Shown here: piece by piece, positions 53,623-62,048 of the stretch
Position numbering within the stretch: the first letter of the stretch is position 1
Layout of the letters: every line of letters begins with the position of its first letter
Program-made: the position numbers and the translations under genes
Notes under the pieces: model-generated
Seen by the model: only the letters and a program-made list of their open reading frames with translations
Told to the model about the DNA's origin: nothing
The model's database searches: none
Origin: Saccharicrinis carchari
GTDB lineage: Bacteria > Bacteroidota > Bacteroidia > Bacteroidales > Marinilabiliaceae
DNA length: 64,000 bases
Direction: 5' to 3'
Assembly (NCBI RefSeq): GCF_900182605.1
Contig: NZ_FXTB01000009.1
Coordinates: forward strand, 62,001 to 126,000

Positions 53623-55380
53623 ATGTACAGATCACATACTTGTGGTGAGCTACGGCTTGCAGATACAGACAAAAATGTAAAATTGAGCGGATGGGTGCAA
53701 AAAATCCGCAATTTGGGGGGGATGACTTTTATCGACCTGCGCGATCGTTATGGGATTACCCAATTGGTTCTCGACGTGGAATCGAGGAAGGATTTGAGTG
53801 CACAAGCACGCCAGCTGGGTCGCGAATATGTGATTCAGGTAAGGGGTAATGTGGCCGAAAGGAGCAACAAAAATGCAAAGATGCCTACCGGCGACGTGGA
53901 AATACTGGTAGATGAAATTGTGTTGCTGAACCCCTCGGAGCTGCCCCCCTTTACCATTGAGGACGAAACCGACGGTGGCGACGAGCTGAGAATGAAATAC
54001 CGTTACCTGGACTTGCGTCGCAACCCGGTACGCCGTAACCTGGAGCTACGCCACAAGCTGGGTTTTGAAGTGCGTAACTACCTGAATCAGCAAAATTTTA
54101 TTGAAACTGAAACACCGGTACTGATAAAGTCGACACCAGAGGGCGCACGTGATTTTATAGTGCCCTCACGTATGAATGTGGGCGAGTTTTATGCGCTTCC
54201 TCAATCGCCACAGGTGTTTAAACAATTACTGATGGTAGCCGGTTTCGACAGGTATTTTCAAATTGTAAAATGTTTTCGCGACGAGGATTTGCGCGCCGAT
54301 CGTCAGCCTGAGTTTACACAGATAGACTGCGAGATGGCTTTTGTAGAGCAGCAGGATGTCCTCTCCACTTTTGAGGGTATGACCAAGCACTTGTTTAAGG
54401 TGATTAAAAACGTTGAATTTGATTTCGACTTTCCGCAGATGCCCTTTGATGAGGCATTAAAATATTATGGTTCGGACAAGCCGGACATCCGTTTCGATAT
54501 GAAGTTTGTTGAGATGAAAGAGATGTTGGGCGATACAGGATTTGTGGTGTTTGACAATGCCGAATATGTAGCCGGAATATGTGCCGATGGTTGTGCAGGA
54601 TATACGCGCAAGCAACTGGATAAATTAACTGACTTTGTTCGGCGTCCGCAGATTGGTGCACAAGGTTTGGTGTACGTGAAATACAATTCCGACGGTACAT
54701 TTAAATCTTCGGTTGATAAATTTTTTGATACGGCAACATTGGCGCAATGGGCCGAGAAATTTAAAGCTAAGCCGGGCGACCTGTTGTTGATATTGGCAGG
54801 CCCCCAGGCCAAAACGCAGAGTGCACTTTGCCAACTTCGCCTGGAAATGGGCGAGCGGCTGGGGTATAGAGATAAAAACAAGTTTGCACCCTTATGGGTA
54901 GTTGATTTTCCGTTATTGGAATGGGATGAGGAAACGGGACGTTACCACGCCATGCATCATCCTTTTACCTCACCCAAAAAAGAAGATGTGGCTTTGCTAA
55001 AAACCGACCCTGCCAAAGTAAGGGCCAACGCCTATGACCTGGTGATAAACGGTGTAGAAATAGGCGGTGGCTCCATCAGGATACACAACGACGAGTTACA
55101 AAATAAAATGTTTAAGTTGTTGGGCTTTACCGAACAGGAAGCAGAAAGCCAGTTTGGCTTTTTAATGAATGCTTTTAAGTATGGTGCTCCTCCGCATGGT
55201 GGGGTGGCATTAGGTTTTGACAGACTTACTTCACTGTTTGCCGGTATCGACTCCATACGCGATGTAATCGCATTTCCGAAAAACAATGCCGGCCGCGATG
55301 TAATGATTGATTCGCCATCGCCCGTAGCCGAAGAGCAACTGGACGAACTTTATTTAAAGTTAAAAAACAATAATAAATAA
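53623..55380 (+). CDS. aspS: Aspartyl-tRNA synthetase, bacterial type
   Basis: AspRS charges tRNA-Asp with aspartate. The OB-fold anticodon-binding domain spans 1-110, then the class II core with [19 protein letters not shown] (motif 2), the bacterial GAD insertion domain (about 300-400) and [16 protein letters not shown] (motif 3). At 585 residues it is full length. There are no adjacent synthetase or modifying genes, so discriminating versus non-discriminating type cannot be told. It ends before a bidirectional terminator. Confidence 0.98.
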   Translation: MYRSHTCGELRLADTDKNVKLSGWVQKIRNLGGMTFIDLRDRYGITQLVLDVESRKDLSAQARQLGREYVIQVRGNVAERSNKNAKMPTGDVEILVDEIVLLNPSELPPFTIEDETDGGDELRMKYRYLDLRRNPVRRNLELRHKLGFEVRNYLNQQNFIETETPVLIKSTPEGARDFIVPSRMNVGEFYALPQSPQVFKQLLMVAGFDRYFQIVKCFRDEDLRADRQPEFTQIDCEMAFVEQQDVLSTFEGMTKHLFKVIKNVEFDFDFPQMPFDEALKYYGSDKPDIRFDMKFVEMKEMLGDTGFVVFDNAEYVAGICADGCAGYTRKQLDKLTDFVRRPQIGAQGLVYVKYNSDGTFKSSVDKFFDTATLAQWAEKFKAKPGDLLLILAGPQAKTQSALCQLRLEMGERLGYRDKNKFAPLWVVDFPLLEWDEETGRYHAMHHPFTSPKKEDVALLKTDPAKVRANAYDLVINGVEIGGGSIRIHNDELQNKMFKLLGFTEQEAESQFGFLMNAFKYGAPPHGGVALGFDRLTSLFAGIDSIRDVIAFPKNNAGRDVMIDSPSPVAEEQLDELYLKLKNNNK

Positions 55381-55462
55381 TCTGCTTATCTGTTGGAAGG
55401 GCCCGTGTTGTGCGCGAAGATAGAATAGTACGGATGTTGAAATCCGAGTCAACAGGAATAAA

Positions 55463-55499
55463 AAAAGAGCTGTCTAATATAACCGGACAGCTCTTTTTA
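55463..55499. terminator. Bidirectional terminator between aspS and the acyltransferase gene
   Basis: AAAAAGAGCTGTC (55463-55475) and GACAGCTCTTTTT (55487-55499) are perfect reverse complements. The 8-bp GC-bearing stem core is flanked by A-run and T-run, so it works as a terminator on both strands, between two convergent genes. Confidence 0.9.
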
Positions 55500-55573
55500 T
55501 TTAATTAATATGAAGAGATTCCAAAAAGTGGAATGGTAGACTATTCATCGTAAACCAGGTGGAATACCGTAAT

Positions 55574-56707
55574 TTACTCCTTGTAAAAATTCTTTACCGG
55601 GTTGGCGTACATCTTCATTAATATCGAAGTAAGAAGTGTTTTATCGGCATCCACGCGTGCAATGTGATCATTTATGTATTTATTAAACTGATTTACATCT
55701 GCATCGGTGTATTTATGGGCAAATTTGGTGTTCTGGTTTACATTATCGGCGGCAATAAAGTTACCCGGCCAGAGCTTATAATTATTGTGAATTTGCTCAT
55801 CTATTATTTCGGCCAGCTTGGTCAATTGCTCGTTTCTATCCAAGTCCTTTAGTTCATCTAATTGCGCGTTGATCGGACTCCCTGCGCTAAAATGAACCCT
55901 GCCCTTGCGCCCTTTAATTCCTAATGCCATGTGCTTAAGGTCGTCGGCAGGTGTTTTTTTATATTCAGGATTTTCCTTTTTCAATAAGGACTCATGCGCT
56001 TTCAGGTAATCACAGGGATCGTACTCGTACGAAATAGAAAGCGGTACGATGCACATCTCTTTAAAACTATCCACAAAATTGCCATTGCCGCTCATATTAA
56101 TCATTTTTAAAAGGCTGGTTTGTGTTCTGTCGTCGCCATCCTTGGAGCGTCCTTCGCGCTGTGCTATCCAAACACTTTGTTTTCGCTCGGTAATATTGTG
56201 CCGCATATATTTCGACATCAACATGGAGCTTTGCAGCAATTGGCGCGCCGGCAGGTTTCGTCGTACTACAAACGACTTATTTAGCTTTACCAACTGGGTT
56301 ATCCAAGGATATATTAACAAGTTATCGCCAATAGCAATTTCGGAGGTGTCGTGACCGTTCTCGTGCAGCAAAATATTTAAAAAGGCCGAGTCCAATACAA
56401 TATCCCTATGGTTGGAAATAAAAAGATAGCTCTTGGCAGGATCTAACTTGTCGAGCCCTTCGCAGCTGACTCCCTGCGTTGTATTTTTAATTATATCCTT
56501 TATGTAAGGATAAATTAAACCAATCTGAAATTCTTTTACCGAGCGGATAGAAAGCAACTTTTGAGCATATTCGTTGACGGGGGTATGTGGAAAAAGAAAT
56601 TGAAGCAACTCGATAAATGATTCCTCTTTTATCAGCTTTTTAATTACTTCATGTATCTCATTATCTCGATACGGTCGTATTTCATTATATTCTTGATCAG
56701 TAGGCAT
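55574..56707 (-). CDS. 1-acyl-glycerol-3-phosphate acyltransferase-like protein
   Basis: A 377-residue protein of the PlsC-like acyltransferase superfamily. The catalytic block is FISNHRDIVLDSAFLN (His-x-Asp type, a recognised Bacteroidetes variant of NHx4D), with PLSISYEYDPCDYLKA further on. The exact acceptor (glycerophosphate, lipid A or ornithine lipid) cannot be told. The start at 56707 (MPTDQEYNE) is chosen because the promoter -7 element lies at 56731-56738 on the same strand; a further in-frame ATG at 56749 would lie upstream of that promoter. Confidence 0.85.
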   Translation of the reverse strand: MPTDQEYNEIRPYRDNEIHEVIKKLIKEESFIELLQFLFPHTPVNEYAQKLLSIRSVKEFQIGLIYPYIKDIIKNTTQGVSCEGLDKLDPAKSYLFISNHRDIVLDSAFLNILLHENGHDTSEIAIGDNLLIYPWITQLVKLNKSFVVRRNLPARQLLQSSMLMSKYMRHNITERKQSVWIAQREGRSKDGDDRTQTSLLKMINMSGNGNFVDSFKEMCIVPLSISYEYDPCDYLKAHESLLKKENPEYKKTPADDLKHMALGIKGRKGRVHFSAGSPINAQLDELKDLDRNEQLTKLAEIIDEQIHNNYKLWPGNFIAADNVNQNTKFAHKYTDADVNQFNKYINDHIARVDADKTLLTSILMKMYANPVKNFYKE

Positions 56708-56730
56708 ATTGATATTATATAGATTTTGTG

Positions 56731-56761
56731 CAAAAGTACCACAATCCATTTATAAACGAAA
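56731..56761 (-). promoter_or_regulatory. Promoter of the acyltransferase gene
   Basis: On the minus strand TACTTTTG (complement of 56731-56738) is an exact -7 consensus; TTTC (56758-56761) stands exactly 19 nt upstream, one base off TTTG. Transcription would begin near 56724, 17 nt before the start codon at 56707. This also decides the start choice. Confidence 0.65.
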
Positions 56762-56939
56762 TACTTTATTTCATTTTGGATAAAATCATCTAAAATCACT
56801 TCCAAAATATGGAACAGATTCCATTTTTTGGCATTTTTTGTTTTGTTGTAATCTGTAATGCTCACACAATCAGCAGTAATCGATTTTTGGCATGTCAATT
56901 GGATTGCGGTAAACGAATACAAACACAAACACACAAGTT

Positions 56940-57287
56940 ATGATTAAAATTAAAACACTCCGTAATATCGTTTTGATTTCCTTCACCAAAAACGATCGCT
57001 GTAGCAGCGAAGATATATCTAATTTTAAAAACGAACTCATTTACAAACTGACCACACCCTTCACAAATGTATTAATAGACCTGGAGGGGGTAGATATGAT
57101 TAATAAGGAAATTGTGGATGCTCTTGTAGCAACGCAACGATTGTCGGAGATGAATGAATGCCAGATAAGTTTATTCAATCTTCACGTACAAGTATATAAA
57201 GCATTAAGGCTCGCAAAGGCAGACCACATGTTCTTCTTTTGTGATGAGCCCAAGCCATTTTCGCAAGATATTTTAATGGCTTCATGA
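56940..57287 (+). CDS. STAS-like protein without an obvious phosphoacceptor
   Basis: A 115-residue protein with the beta-alpha pattern of a STAS domain (anti-sigma-factor antagonist-like): NVLIDLEGVDMINKEIVDALVATQ as the core, LFNLHVQVYKALRLA as the C-terminal helix. The usual D-S-x-G segment with a phosphorylatable Ser is replaced by INKEIVD, so it may not be regulated by phosphorylation. No anti-sigma kinase or phosphatase lies nearby. The first of three hairpin repeats begins 2 nt after its stop codon. Confidence 0.72.
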   Translation: MIKIKTLRNIVLISFTKNDRCSSEDISNFKNELIYKLTTPFTNVLIDLEGVDMINKEIVDALVATQRLSEMNECQISLFNLHVQVYKALRLAKADHMFFFCDEPKPFSQDILMAS

Positions 57288-57289
57288 TA

Positions 57290-57359
57290 GTGTTGTGTTG
57301 ATTCAATACCGGAAGTTGCTAATTCTTGTCCCCACTTGAACAACTTTCGGTATTTTTTT
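57290..57359 (+). ncRNA. Hairpin repeat element, copy A
   Basis: The copy opens with GTGTTGTGTTGATT (57290-57303). The stem AATACCGGAAGTTG (57305-57318) pairs with CAACTTTCGGTATT (57341-57354) over 14 bp with one G-U, around a 22-nt loop containing TTGTCCCC. Seven T residues follow (57353-57359). It can act as terminator for the STAS gene, but the conserved leader and its two relatives suggest a specific RNA element. Confidence 0.65.
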
Positions 57360-57423
57360 CAACAACATCGTTTTGTGTATTGCTATTTTTGCAATAAACA
57401 TTACCTTAGCAACCAGTAATTAC

Positions 57424-57483
57424 GTGTTGTGTTGATTGATGCCGGGGGTTGTATATTTTGTCCCCAAAATTATAACTCTCGGT
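57424..57483 (+). ncRNA. Hairpin repeat element, copy B
   Basis: The same 14-nt leader GTGTTGTGTTGATT begins at 57424. Downstream ATGCCGGGGGTTGTA pairs with TATAACTCTCGGTGT through about 15 bp, five of them G-U; the loop again contains TTGTCCCC. The stem has changed in sequence but kept its pairing. No T-run follows, so this copy is not a classical terminator. Confidence 0.6.
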
Positions 57484-57547
57484 GTTATTCAGGTTAGATA
57501 TATGCTTGGTGCAACTAGTAAAGTTGCATATGACCCAAGCTAAAGAT

Positions 57548-57618
57548 GTGTTGTGTTGATTGATACCGAGATTGTTTTTTGTCAAATTTTTGACTGGAGC
57601 AATTCTCGGTATTTTTTT
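57548..57618 (+). ncRNA. Hairpin repeat element, copy C
   Basis: The leader GTGTTGTGTTGATT begins at 57548. ATACCGAGA (57563-57571) pairs with TCTCGGTAT (57604-57612) and an adjoining TTG/CAA, with one bulge. The loop holds a small inner hairpin GTCAAA/TTTGAC. Seven T residues follow (57612-57618). Confidence 0.63.
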
Positions 57619-57683
57619 GCGCCGGATCACAATGCGACACACCATCTACCACGGATTGCTTATTCAGAAGGCGAGGCGGTTAA

Positions 57684-58673
57684 TTAAAACCGCTTTATGC
57701 CAATGATTTCTCTTATATCACGAATGGTTTTTTCGGCACTTGCCTGGGCTTTCTCACGCCCCATGTTAACTACTTTATTCAAGTAATTGGCATTGGCCTT
57801 TATATCCTCAATTTTTTCTCTTATCGGTGTATTAAACAAGATGATGTCTTCGGCCAATTGTTTTTTTAAGTCGCCATATCGAATTTCGCAACTGGCATAT
57901 TTGTCCTTAAAATACTGGAGCGTATCGGGTGAAGAGACCACTTCCATCAGGGTAAATAAGTTTTGCACCGGCTCCGATACGGGGGAGTTGGGTTCGCTTG
58001 GACCGCTATCGGTAACAGCGCTCATTACTTTTTTACGTAAAGCCTTTGGCTCATCTGCTAAATAAATACCGTTTCCTTCCGATTTCCCCATCTTACCTGA
58101 ACCATCCAGGCCGGGTATTTTTATTAACGCATCACCGTAATTAAACGGCTGAGGTATTTTAAAATATTCCTGCTTATACATGTGGTTAAAGCGGTTGGCA
58201 AACTTACGTGTCATCTCCAGATTTTGCTCCTGATCTTTACCTACAGGCACTTTATCGGCATCATGAATTAATATATCACATGCCATCAGTACCGGGTAGT
58301 TGAGTAGTCCTGCATTTACGTTGTCGGGCTGTTGTCGGGCTTTGTCCTTGAACGAAGTGGTGCGTTCCAACTCGCCCAGGTATGCATTCATGCTCAACAA
58401 TAGAGTCATCTCGGCAACGGCAGGCACATCGCTTTGTATGTAGAGTGTTGCCTGTTCGGGATCCAGTCCGCAGGCTAAGTATTCGGCCAACACTTGTTTA
58501 ACATTATTGTGCAGGTTTTCGGGTGTTGGATGGGTGGTCAATGAATGGTAATCGGCAATAAAAAAATAGCAATTGTATTCATTCTGCATACGCAAAAAGT
58601 TTTTTACCGCTCCAAAATAATTTCCCAAATGTAAGTTTCCGGTGGGCCGGATACCGCTCACTACCGTTTGCAT
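57684..58673 (-). CDS. trpS: Tryptophanyl-tRNA synthetase
   Basis: TrpRS charges tRNA-Trp. Class I signatures are present: HLGNYFGAVKN (HIGH-type) near residue 16 and GKMGKSEGN (KMSKS-type) near 195. At 329 residues it is full length. The gene is divergent from the CPBP protease, with a perfect palindrome in between, and its 3' end faces the three hairpin repeats. GCGGTT and AACCGC at its stop can form a short stem. Confidence 0.97.
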   Translation of the reverse strand: MQTVVSGIRPTGNLHLGNYFGAVKNFLRMQNEYNCYFFIADYHSLTTHPTPENLHNNVKQVLAEYLACGLDPEQATLYIQSDVPAVAEMTLLLSMNAYLGELERTTSFKDKARQQPDNVNAGLLNYPVLMACDILIHDADKVPVGKDQEQNLEMTRKFANRFNHMYKQEYFKIPQPFNYGDALIKIPGLDGSGKMGKSEGNGIYLADEPKALRKKVMSAVTDSGPSEPNSPVSEPVQNLFTLMEVVSSPDTLQYFKDKYASCEIRYGDLKKQLAEDIILFNTPIREKIEDIKANANYLNKVVNMGREKAQASAEKTIRDIREIIGIKRF

Positions 58674-58763
58674 TTTATCGTGTTTTAATTAATTCTTGTT
58701 TTACTAATTGAACGGACAAAAATCGCATTTTTTTCTTAAAACGTGGCTAACAAAGTTGAATAT

Positions 58764-58787
58764 TTATTTCTTGAGCTCAAGAAATAA
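58764..58787. promoter_or_regulatory. Perfect 24-bp palindrome in the trpS/CPBP divergent gap
   Basis: The left half TTATTTCTTGAG is followed at once by its exact reverse complement CTCAAGAAATAA, with no spacer. It lies 90 nt before trpS and 136 nt before the CPBP gene. A GAGCTC core recurs at 58791-58796. The lack of a loop favours a dimeric DNA-binding protein over an RNA hairpin. Confidence 0.6.
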
Positions 58788-58882
58788 GGTGAGCTCTTGC
58801 ATTATGCATTAGGGTGCCGGCTGGAGATTGTAAGGAATTTGAACATTCCTAATTAAAAGGTCGCGCTATAAATGGATAATTT

Positions 58883-58890
58883 TATATTTG
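58883..58890 (+). promoter_or_regulatory. Candidate promoter -7 element of the CPBP gene
   Basis: TATATTTG matches TAnnTTTG exactly, 33 nt before the ATG at 58924. No clear TTTG stands 19-21 nt upstream. Confidence 0.4.
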
Positions 58891-58923
58891 CTATAAATTA
58901 TTTTATTCATTTAAAGTAGAAAT

Positions 58924-59733
58924 ATGTTAGCACAAAAAGTTTATCCGGGTATTGGGCAGAGTTGGGGTATAATGGGAGTAGCCATTGTGTCCATGCTGGT
59001 TTTTTCGCCCTTGCAATTAGTTCTACAAGATATTATTGGAAAAGAACCTGCCTTGTTACTGTACTATCTGCTATCTATGGGTGCTGCCTTTGCCTTTGCC
59101 CATTTTATGCGTAAAAAAGAGATGGGCACCAGTGCCTACAGTATTCCAGGGAGTACGCCTAAAGTTATTATACTGGTATCCGTTGGAGCACTTGGTTTGC
59201 AACTGGGTGCCCTGTCGCCATTGACAAGCTTAATTCCCATGCCCGACATTTTTAAGCAGATGTTTCTGGAGATAGGAAGCATGACCGGTGTGTTTGGTTT
59301 TATGACCCTGGTAATTGCTGCCCCTATATTCGAGGAACTTATATTTAGGGGGGTAATACTCGATGGGCTGTTAAAACGATACTCCCCGGCAAAATCAATA
59401 TTTATATCCAGTCTTTTATTTGGTATCGTACACTTAAATCCATGGCAATTTATTACAGCTATGGGGGTGGGTAGCTTTATGGGTTGGGTTTATTACAAAA
59501 CCCATAACCTTTCTCTTTGCATCCTCATTCACTTTGTAAACAACCTGTTTGCGTTTATTACCATGCAATTTGTTAATTTGGAAGAAGAACTTGAAAAATC
59601 ATTTGTGGAATCGTATGGAGGGACGTTGAATGCTGTATTGATCATAATGGGCGGAACAACAGTCTTTATATTTTGCATGTACTTGCTCCAAAGGTATTTT
59701 TCTAAAACAGTAGTGACAGAAATGAGGGAATAA
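58924..59733 (+). CDS. CPBP-family intramembrane glutamic endopeptidase
   Basis: A 269-residue membrane protein with about eight hydrophobic segments. The CPBP (Abi/CAAX-like) motifs are present: EELIFRG (catalytic Glu pair, near 138-144), FGIVHLNPWQF (His) and ILIHFVNNLFAF (His and Asn). Members cleave membrane-anchored proteins or protect against bacteriocins; the target here is unknown. It stands alone after a promoter-like element. Confidence 0.9.
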   Translation: MLAQKVYPGIGQSWGIMGVAIVSMLVFSPLQLVLQDIIGKEPALLLYYLLSMGAAFAFAHFMRKKEMGTSAYSIPGSTPKVIILVSVGALGLQLGALSPLTSLIPMPDIFKQMFLEIGSMTGVFGFMTLVIAAPIFEELIFRGVILDGLLKRYSPAKSIFISSLLFGIVHLNPWQFITAMGVGSFMGWVYYKTHNLSLCILIHFVNNLFAFITMQFVNLEEELEKSFVESYGGTLNAVLIIMGGTTVFIFCMYLLQRYFSKTVVTEMRE

Positions 59734-59835
59734 TTGATACGTATAAACAAAGGCGCGTTAACTATGCCCCATAGCATAAAAAGAATTTGGTTTGCACGTA
59801 TGTTTATTAGGTGGAGGATATGTATATTTGCCCTT

Positions 59836-59860
59836 ATTCTTATTCAAACTAAATAAGAAT
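59836..59860. terminator. Hairpin in the CPBP/outer-membrane-protein gap
   Basis: ATTCTTATT (59836-59844) pairs perfectly with AATAAGAAT (59852-59860) around a 7-nt loop. An exact -7-like TATATTTG (59823-59830) lies just before it and could serve the gene at 59943. The stem has only weak A/T pairs and no T-run, so the role is open. Confidence 0.35.
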
Positions 59861-59942
59861 CACAATTCGGTTTTCACACATAAGGTAGGTGTAATTACAT
59901 GGTCTTAAAAAAATATTTGTTGTTTAATTAAAACTTTAGGCA

Positions 59943-60557
59943 GTGAAAAAATATTTCTTGATTGTATTATGCGTTTCCATTTCATCTATTTTGATGGCGC
60001 AAGAAACGCAAAAGCAAAAAGAAGTTGGACTTATTTTTAGTAATCTCGATAACTTTGGGTTGACGTACAAAACAGGCAACAACAAAGCTTTATGGCGATT
60101 TACCACCCTGTTTTTGAATGGGGAAAACGATGAGAGTAAAAAGGATGCATTCAAAAGAACGCAGAATTATTTTGGTTTTGGCGTTAAGGTGGGCAGAGAA
60201 TACCGAATACCCCTTGCAGAAAATATGGAATTAAAGTACGGAACTGATTTGTCATTCCAATATTCCCGATCAAAGTATGAACTTGATTATACTGACCCCG
60301 ACCATTCTGACCAACTGGATGAACGAACAATCTATCAACCGGGACTGAATTTGGTATTCGGCTTTAACTATTGGTTAAGTGATAACATTGTATTGGGAGT
60401 AGAGTTGCTCCCGGAATTTAGTTATAAAACAGGAGAAATCATTGAAAAAGGCAATTATTATGGTAATGGCGATAACGATTTAAAAAGTGATGTTTCCGGA
60501 TTCAACTACGGATTATCCAATAATTCTGCCTTGTTATCCGTAGCCTATAAATTTTAA
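59943..60557 (+). CDS. Outer-membrane beta-barrel-like protein
   Basis: A 204-residue protein with a GTG start at 59943, a signal peptide (about 1-19, ILMAQE end) and alternating beta-strands with aromatic ends: LWRFTTLFLNGEND, YFGFGVKVGREYRIP, ELKYGTDLSFQYS, LNLVFGFNYWLSDNIVLGVELLPEFSY. The last residues SALLSVAYKF fit a C-terminal barrel strand. The pattern suggests an 8-stranded small porin-like barrel. Function unknown. It is followed after 16 nt by mrp. Confidence 0.72.
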   Translation: MKKYFLIVLCVSISSILMAQETQKQKEVGLIFSNLDNFGLTYKTGNNKALWRFTTLFLNGENDESKKDAFKRTQNYFGFGVKVGREYRIPLAENMELKYGTDLSFQYSRSKYELDYTDPDHSDQLDERTIYQPGLNLVFGFNYWLSDNIVLGVELLPEFSYKTGEIIEKGNYYGNGDNDLKSDVSGFNYGLSNNSALLSVAYKF

Positions 60558-60573
60558 TAAAAAAAACAGCAAC

Positions 60574-61680
60574 ATGAGTTATTATCCCCAACTTGTATTA
60601 GATGCCTTAAAGCACGTGCGCCATCCCGGAAAGGGAAAGGATATTGTTTCGCTCGAAATGGTGGCCGACGACATTAAAATCGACGGAAAAAAAATTAGTT
60701 TCAGCCTTTTGTTCGATAGGCCCAACGATCCCATGATTCCGGCTTTGAAAAAAGCATGCGTTCAGGCTATCGAAACCTACGTAGGCGAAGATGCTGAAAT
60801 TAGAGGTAATATATATGTAAAAATAAAGCCCCGCCCCAAAGCCGAGCCCCAAAAGCTACTTCCCGAAGTAAAAAATATTGTGGCCGTAGCCTCAGGTAAA
60901 GGAGGCGTGGGAAAATCTACCGTCACCTCAAACCTGGCCGTGGCATTGGCTAAGGCAGGGTATTCGGTGGGTTTGTTGGATGCAGATATTTTTGGCCCCT
61001 CGGTGCCTAAAATGTTTAAAACAGAAGAGGATCGTCCCCTGTTAGATAAAATAGATGGACGGGATCGTATCATTCCCGTTGAAAAATACGGAGTAAAAAT
61101 GTTGTCCATAGGCTATTTTGTAAACCCTAAAGATGCTACTATTTGGCGCGGCGCCATGGCCACTAATGCCATTAAGCAATTGATTACTGAAGGTAACTGG
61201 GGTGCTTTGGACTACTTGTTAATTGATCTGCCGCCGGGTACGAGCGATATACACCTCACCATGGTTCAAACTCTGGCCATAAGCGGAGCCATTATCGTTA
61301 CCACACCGCAGGATGTGGCTTTGGCCGATGCAATAAAAGGGGTGAGTATGTTTAAAAGTAAAAACATCAATGTGCCTATTTTGGGCTTGGTGGAAAATAT
61401 GGCTTGGTTTACTCCTGCCGAACTACCGGACAACAAATACTATATTTTTGGTAAGGATGGTGGTAAAAATTTGGCCGAAGAGCTGGAGGTACCATTGTTG
61501 GGACAAATACCTATTGTGCAAAGCATCAGGGAAGGAGGCGACCACGGTGAGCCAGCTGCTCTGAATCAGGATAGTGTTACGGGCAATGCTTTTGCGGATA
61601 TGGCCACCAGGGTAGTAGCGGCCATAGAGGAGAGGAACAGCCATCTCCCGCCCACCCAAATTGTTGAAATAAAAACTTGA
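60574..61680 (+). CDS. Mrp/ApbC-like P-loop ATPase, iron-sulfur carrier family
   Basis: The N-terminal DUF59/MIP18 domain (about 1-90, LVLDALKHVRHPGKGKDIVSL) is followed by a P-loop ATPase (GKGGVGKSTVTSNLAVALAKAG, about 107-128; LIDLPPGTSD). Mrp proteins bind and transfer Fe-S clusters. In enterobacterial ApbC, a CXXC pair lies after ENM; here the segment is ENMAWFTPAELPDNKYYIFG with no Cys, so cluster binding must differ. It is immediately followed by a NifU-domain gene (6 nt between stop and ATG), a strong Fe-S context. Confidence 0.92.
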   Translation: MSYYPQLVLDALKHVRHPGKGKDIVSLEMVADDIKIDGKKISFSLLFDRPNDPMIPALKKACVQAIETYVGEDAEIRGNIYVKIKPRPKAEPQKLLPEVKNIVAVASGKGGVGKSTVTSNLAVALAKAGYSVGLLDADIFGPSVPKMFKTEEDRPLLDKIDGRDRIIPVEKYGVKMLSIGYFVNPKDATIWRGAMATNAIKQLITEGNWGALDYLLIDLPPGTSDIHLTMVQTLAISGAIIVTTPQDVALADAIKGVSMFKSKNINVPILGLVENMAWFTPAELPDNKYYIFGKDGGKNLAEELEVPLLGQIPIVQSIREGGDHGEPAALNQDSVTGNAFADMATRVVAAIEERNSHLPPTQIVEIKT

Positions 61681-61685
61681 TAATC

Positions 61686-61928
61686 ATGCAAAAAAATAGT
61701 CACATTCAAACGATAGAGGCCGCACTGGAGGAAATTAGACCTTACCTTAAGGCGGATGGGGGAGATATAGCGTTAATTGACGTGTCCGATGATTTAGTGG
61801 TGAAGGTGGAATTTATGGGGGCGTGCGTAGATTGTCCAATGAACTATCAGACCTTGAGGAACGGTGTTGAAAAAGTGATAAAGACAGCTCTTCCCCAAGT
61901 TAAAAAAGTAGTGGCCATAAAAGAATGA
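61686..61928 (+). CDS. NifU C-terminal-domain protein (Nfu-like)
   Basis: An 80-residue single NifU/Nfu domain with ALEEIRPYLKADGGDIALID and the conserved CVDCPMNYQTL CXXC that holds a bridging [4Fe-4S] cluster in a dimer. It should deliver clusters to apo-proteins. The ATG at 61686 is chosen over the TTG at 61677. The gene lies 6 nt downstream of mrp and is probably the other half of a small Fe-S delivery unit, with the cluster-binding cysteines that Mrp lacks. Confidence 0.93.
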   Translation: MQKNSHIQTIEAALEEIRPYLKADGGDIALIDVSDDLVVKVEFMGACVDCPMNYQTLRNGVEKVIKTALPQVKKVVAIKE

Positions 61929-62048
61929 TTGCAATGCAATATGTTATATAGTTTTTAATAATTTTAGCTAAAGCCGATATTTATGTCGGCTTTGGTTTTT
62001 ATCATATGTTGGTTCCCGGCAGCTAAAAAAGGCTCATATAAATACGTT

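Noticed and set aside
57290-57618. CRISPR array or REP/RAYT repeats
   Set aside because: Only three copies, unequal spacing, diverged stems, no GTAG-type REP signature and no transposase or cas gene nearby.
57290-57618. Tryptophan attenuator for trpS
   Set aside because: The elements lie downstream of the trpS 3' end, not in its leader, and no short Trp-rich frame is visible.
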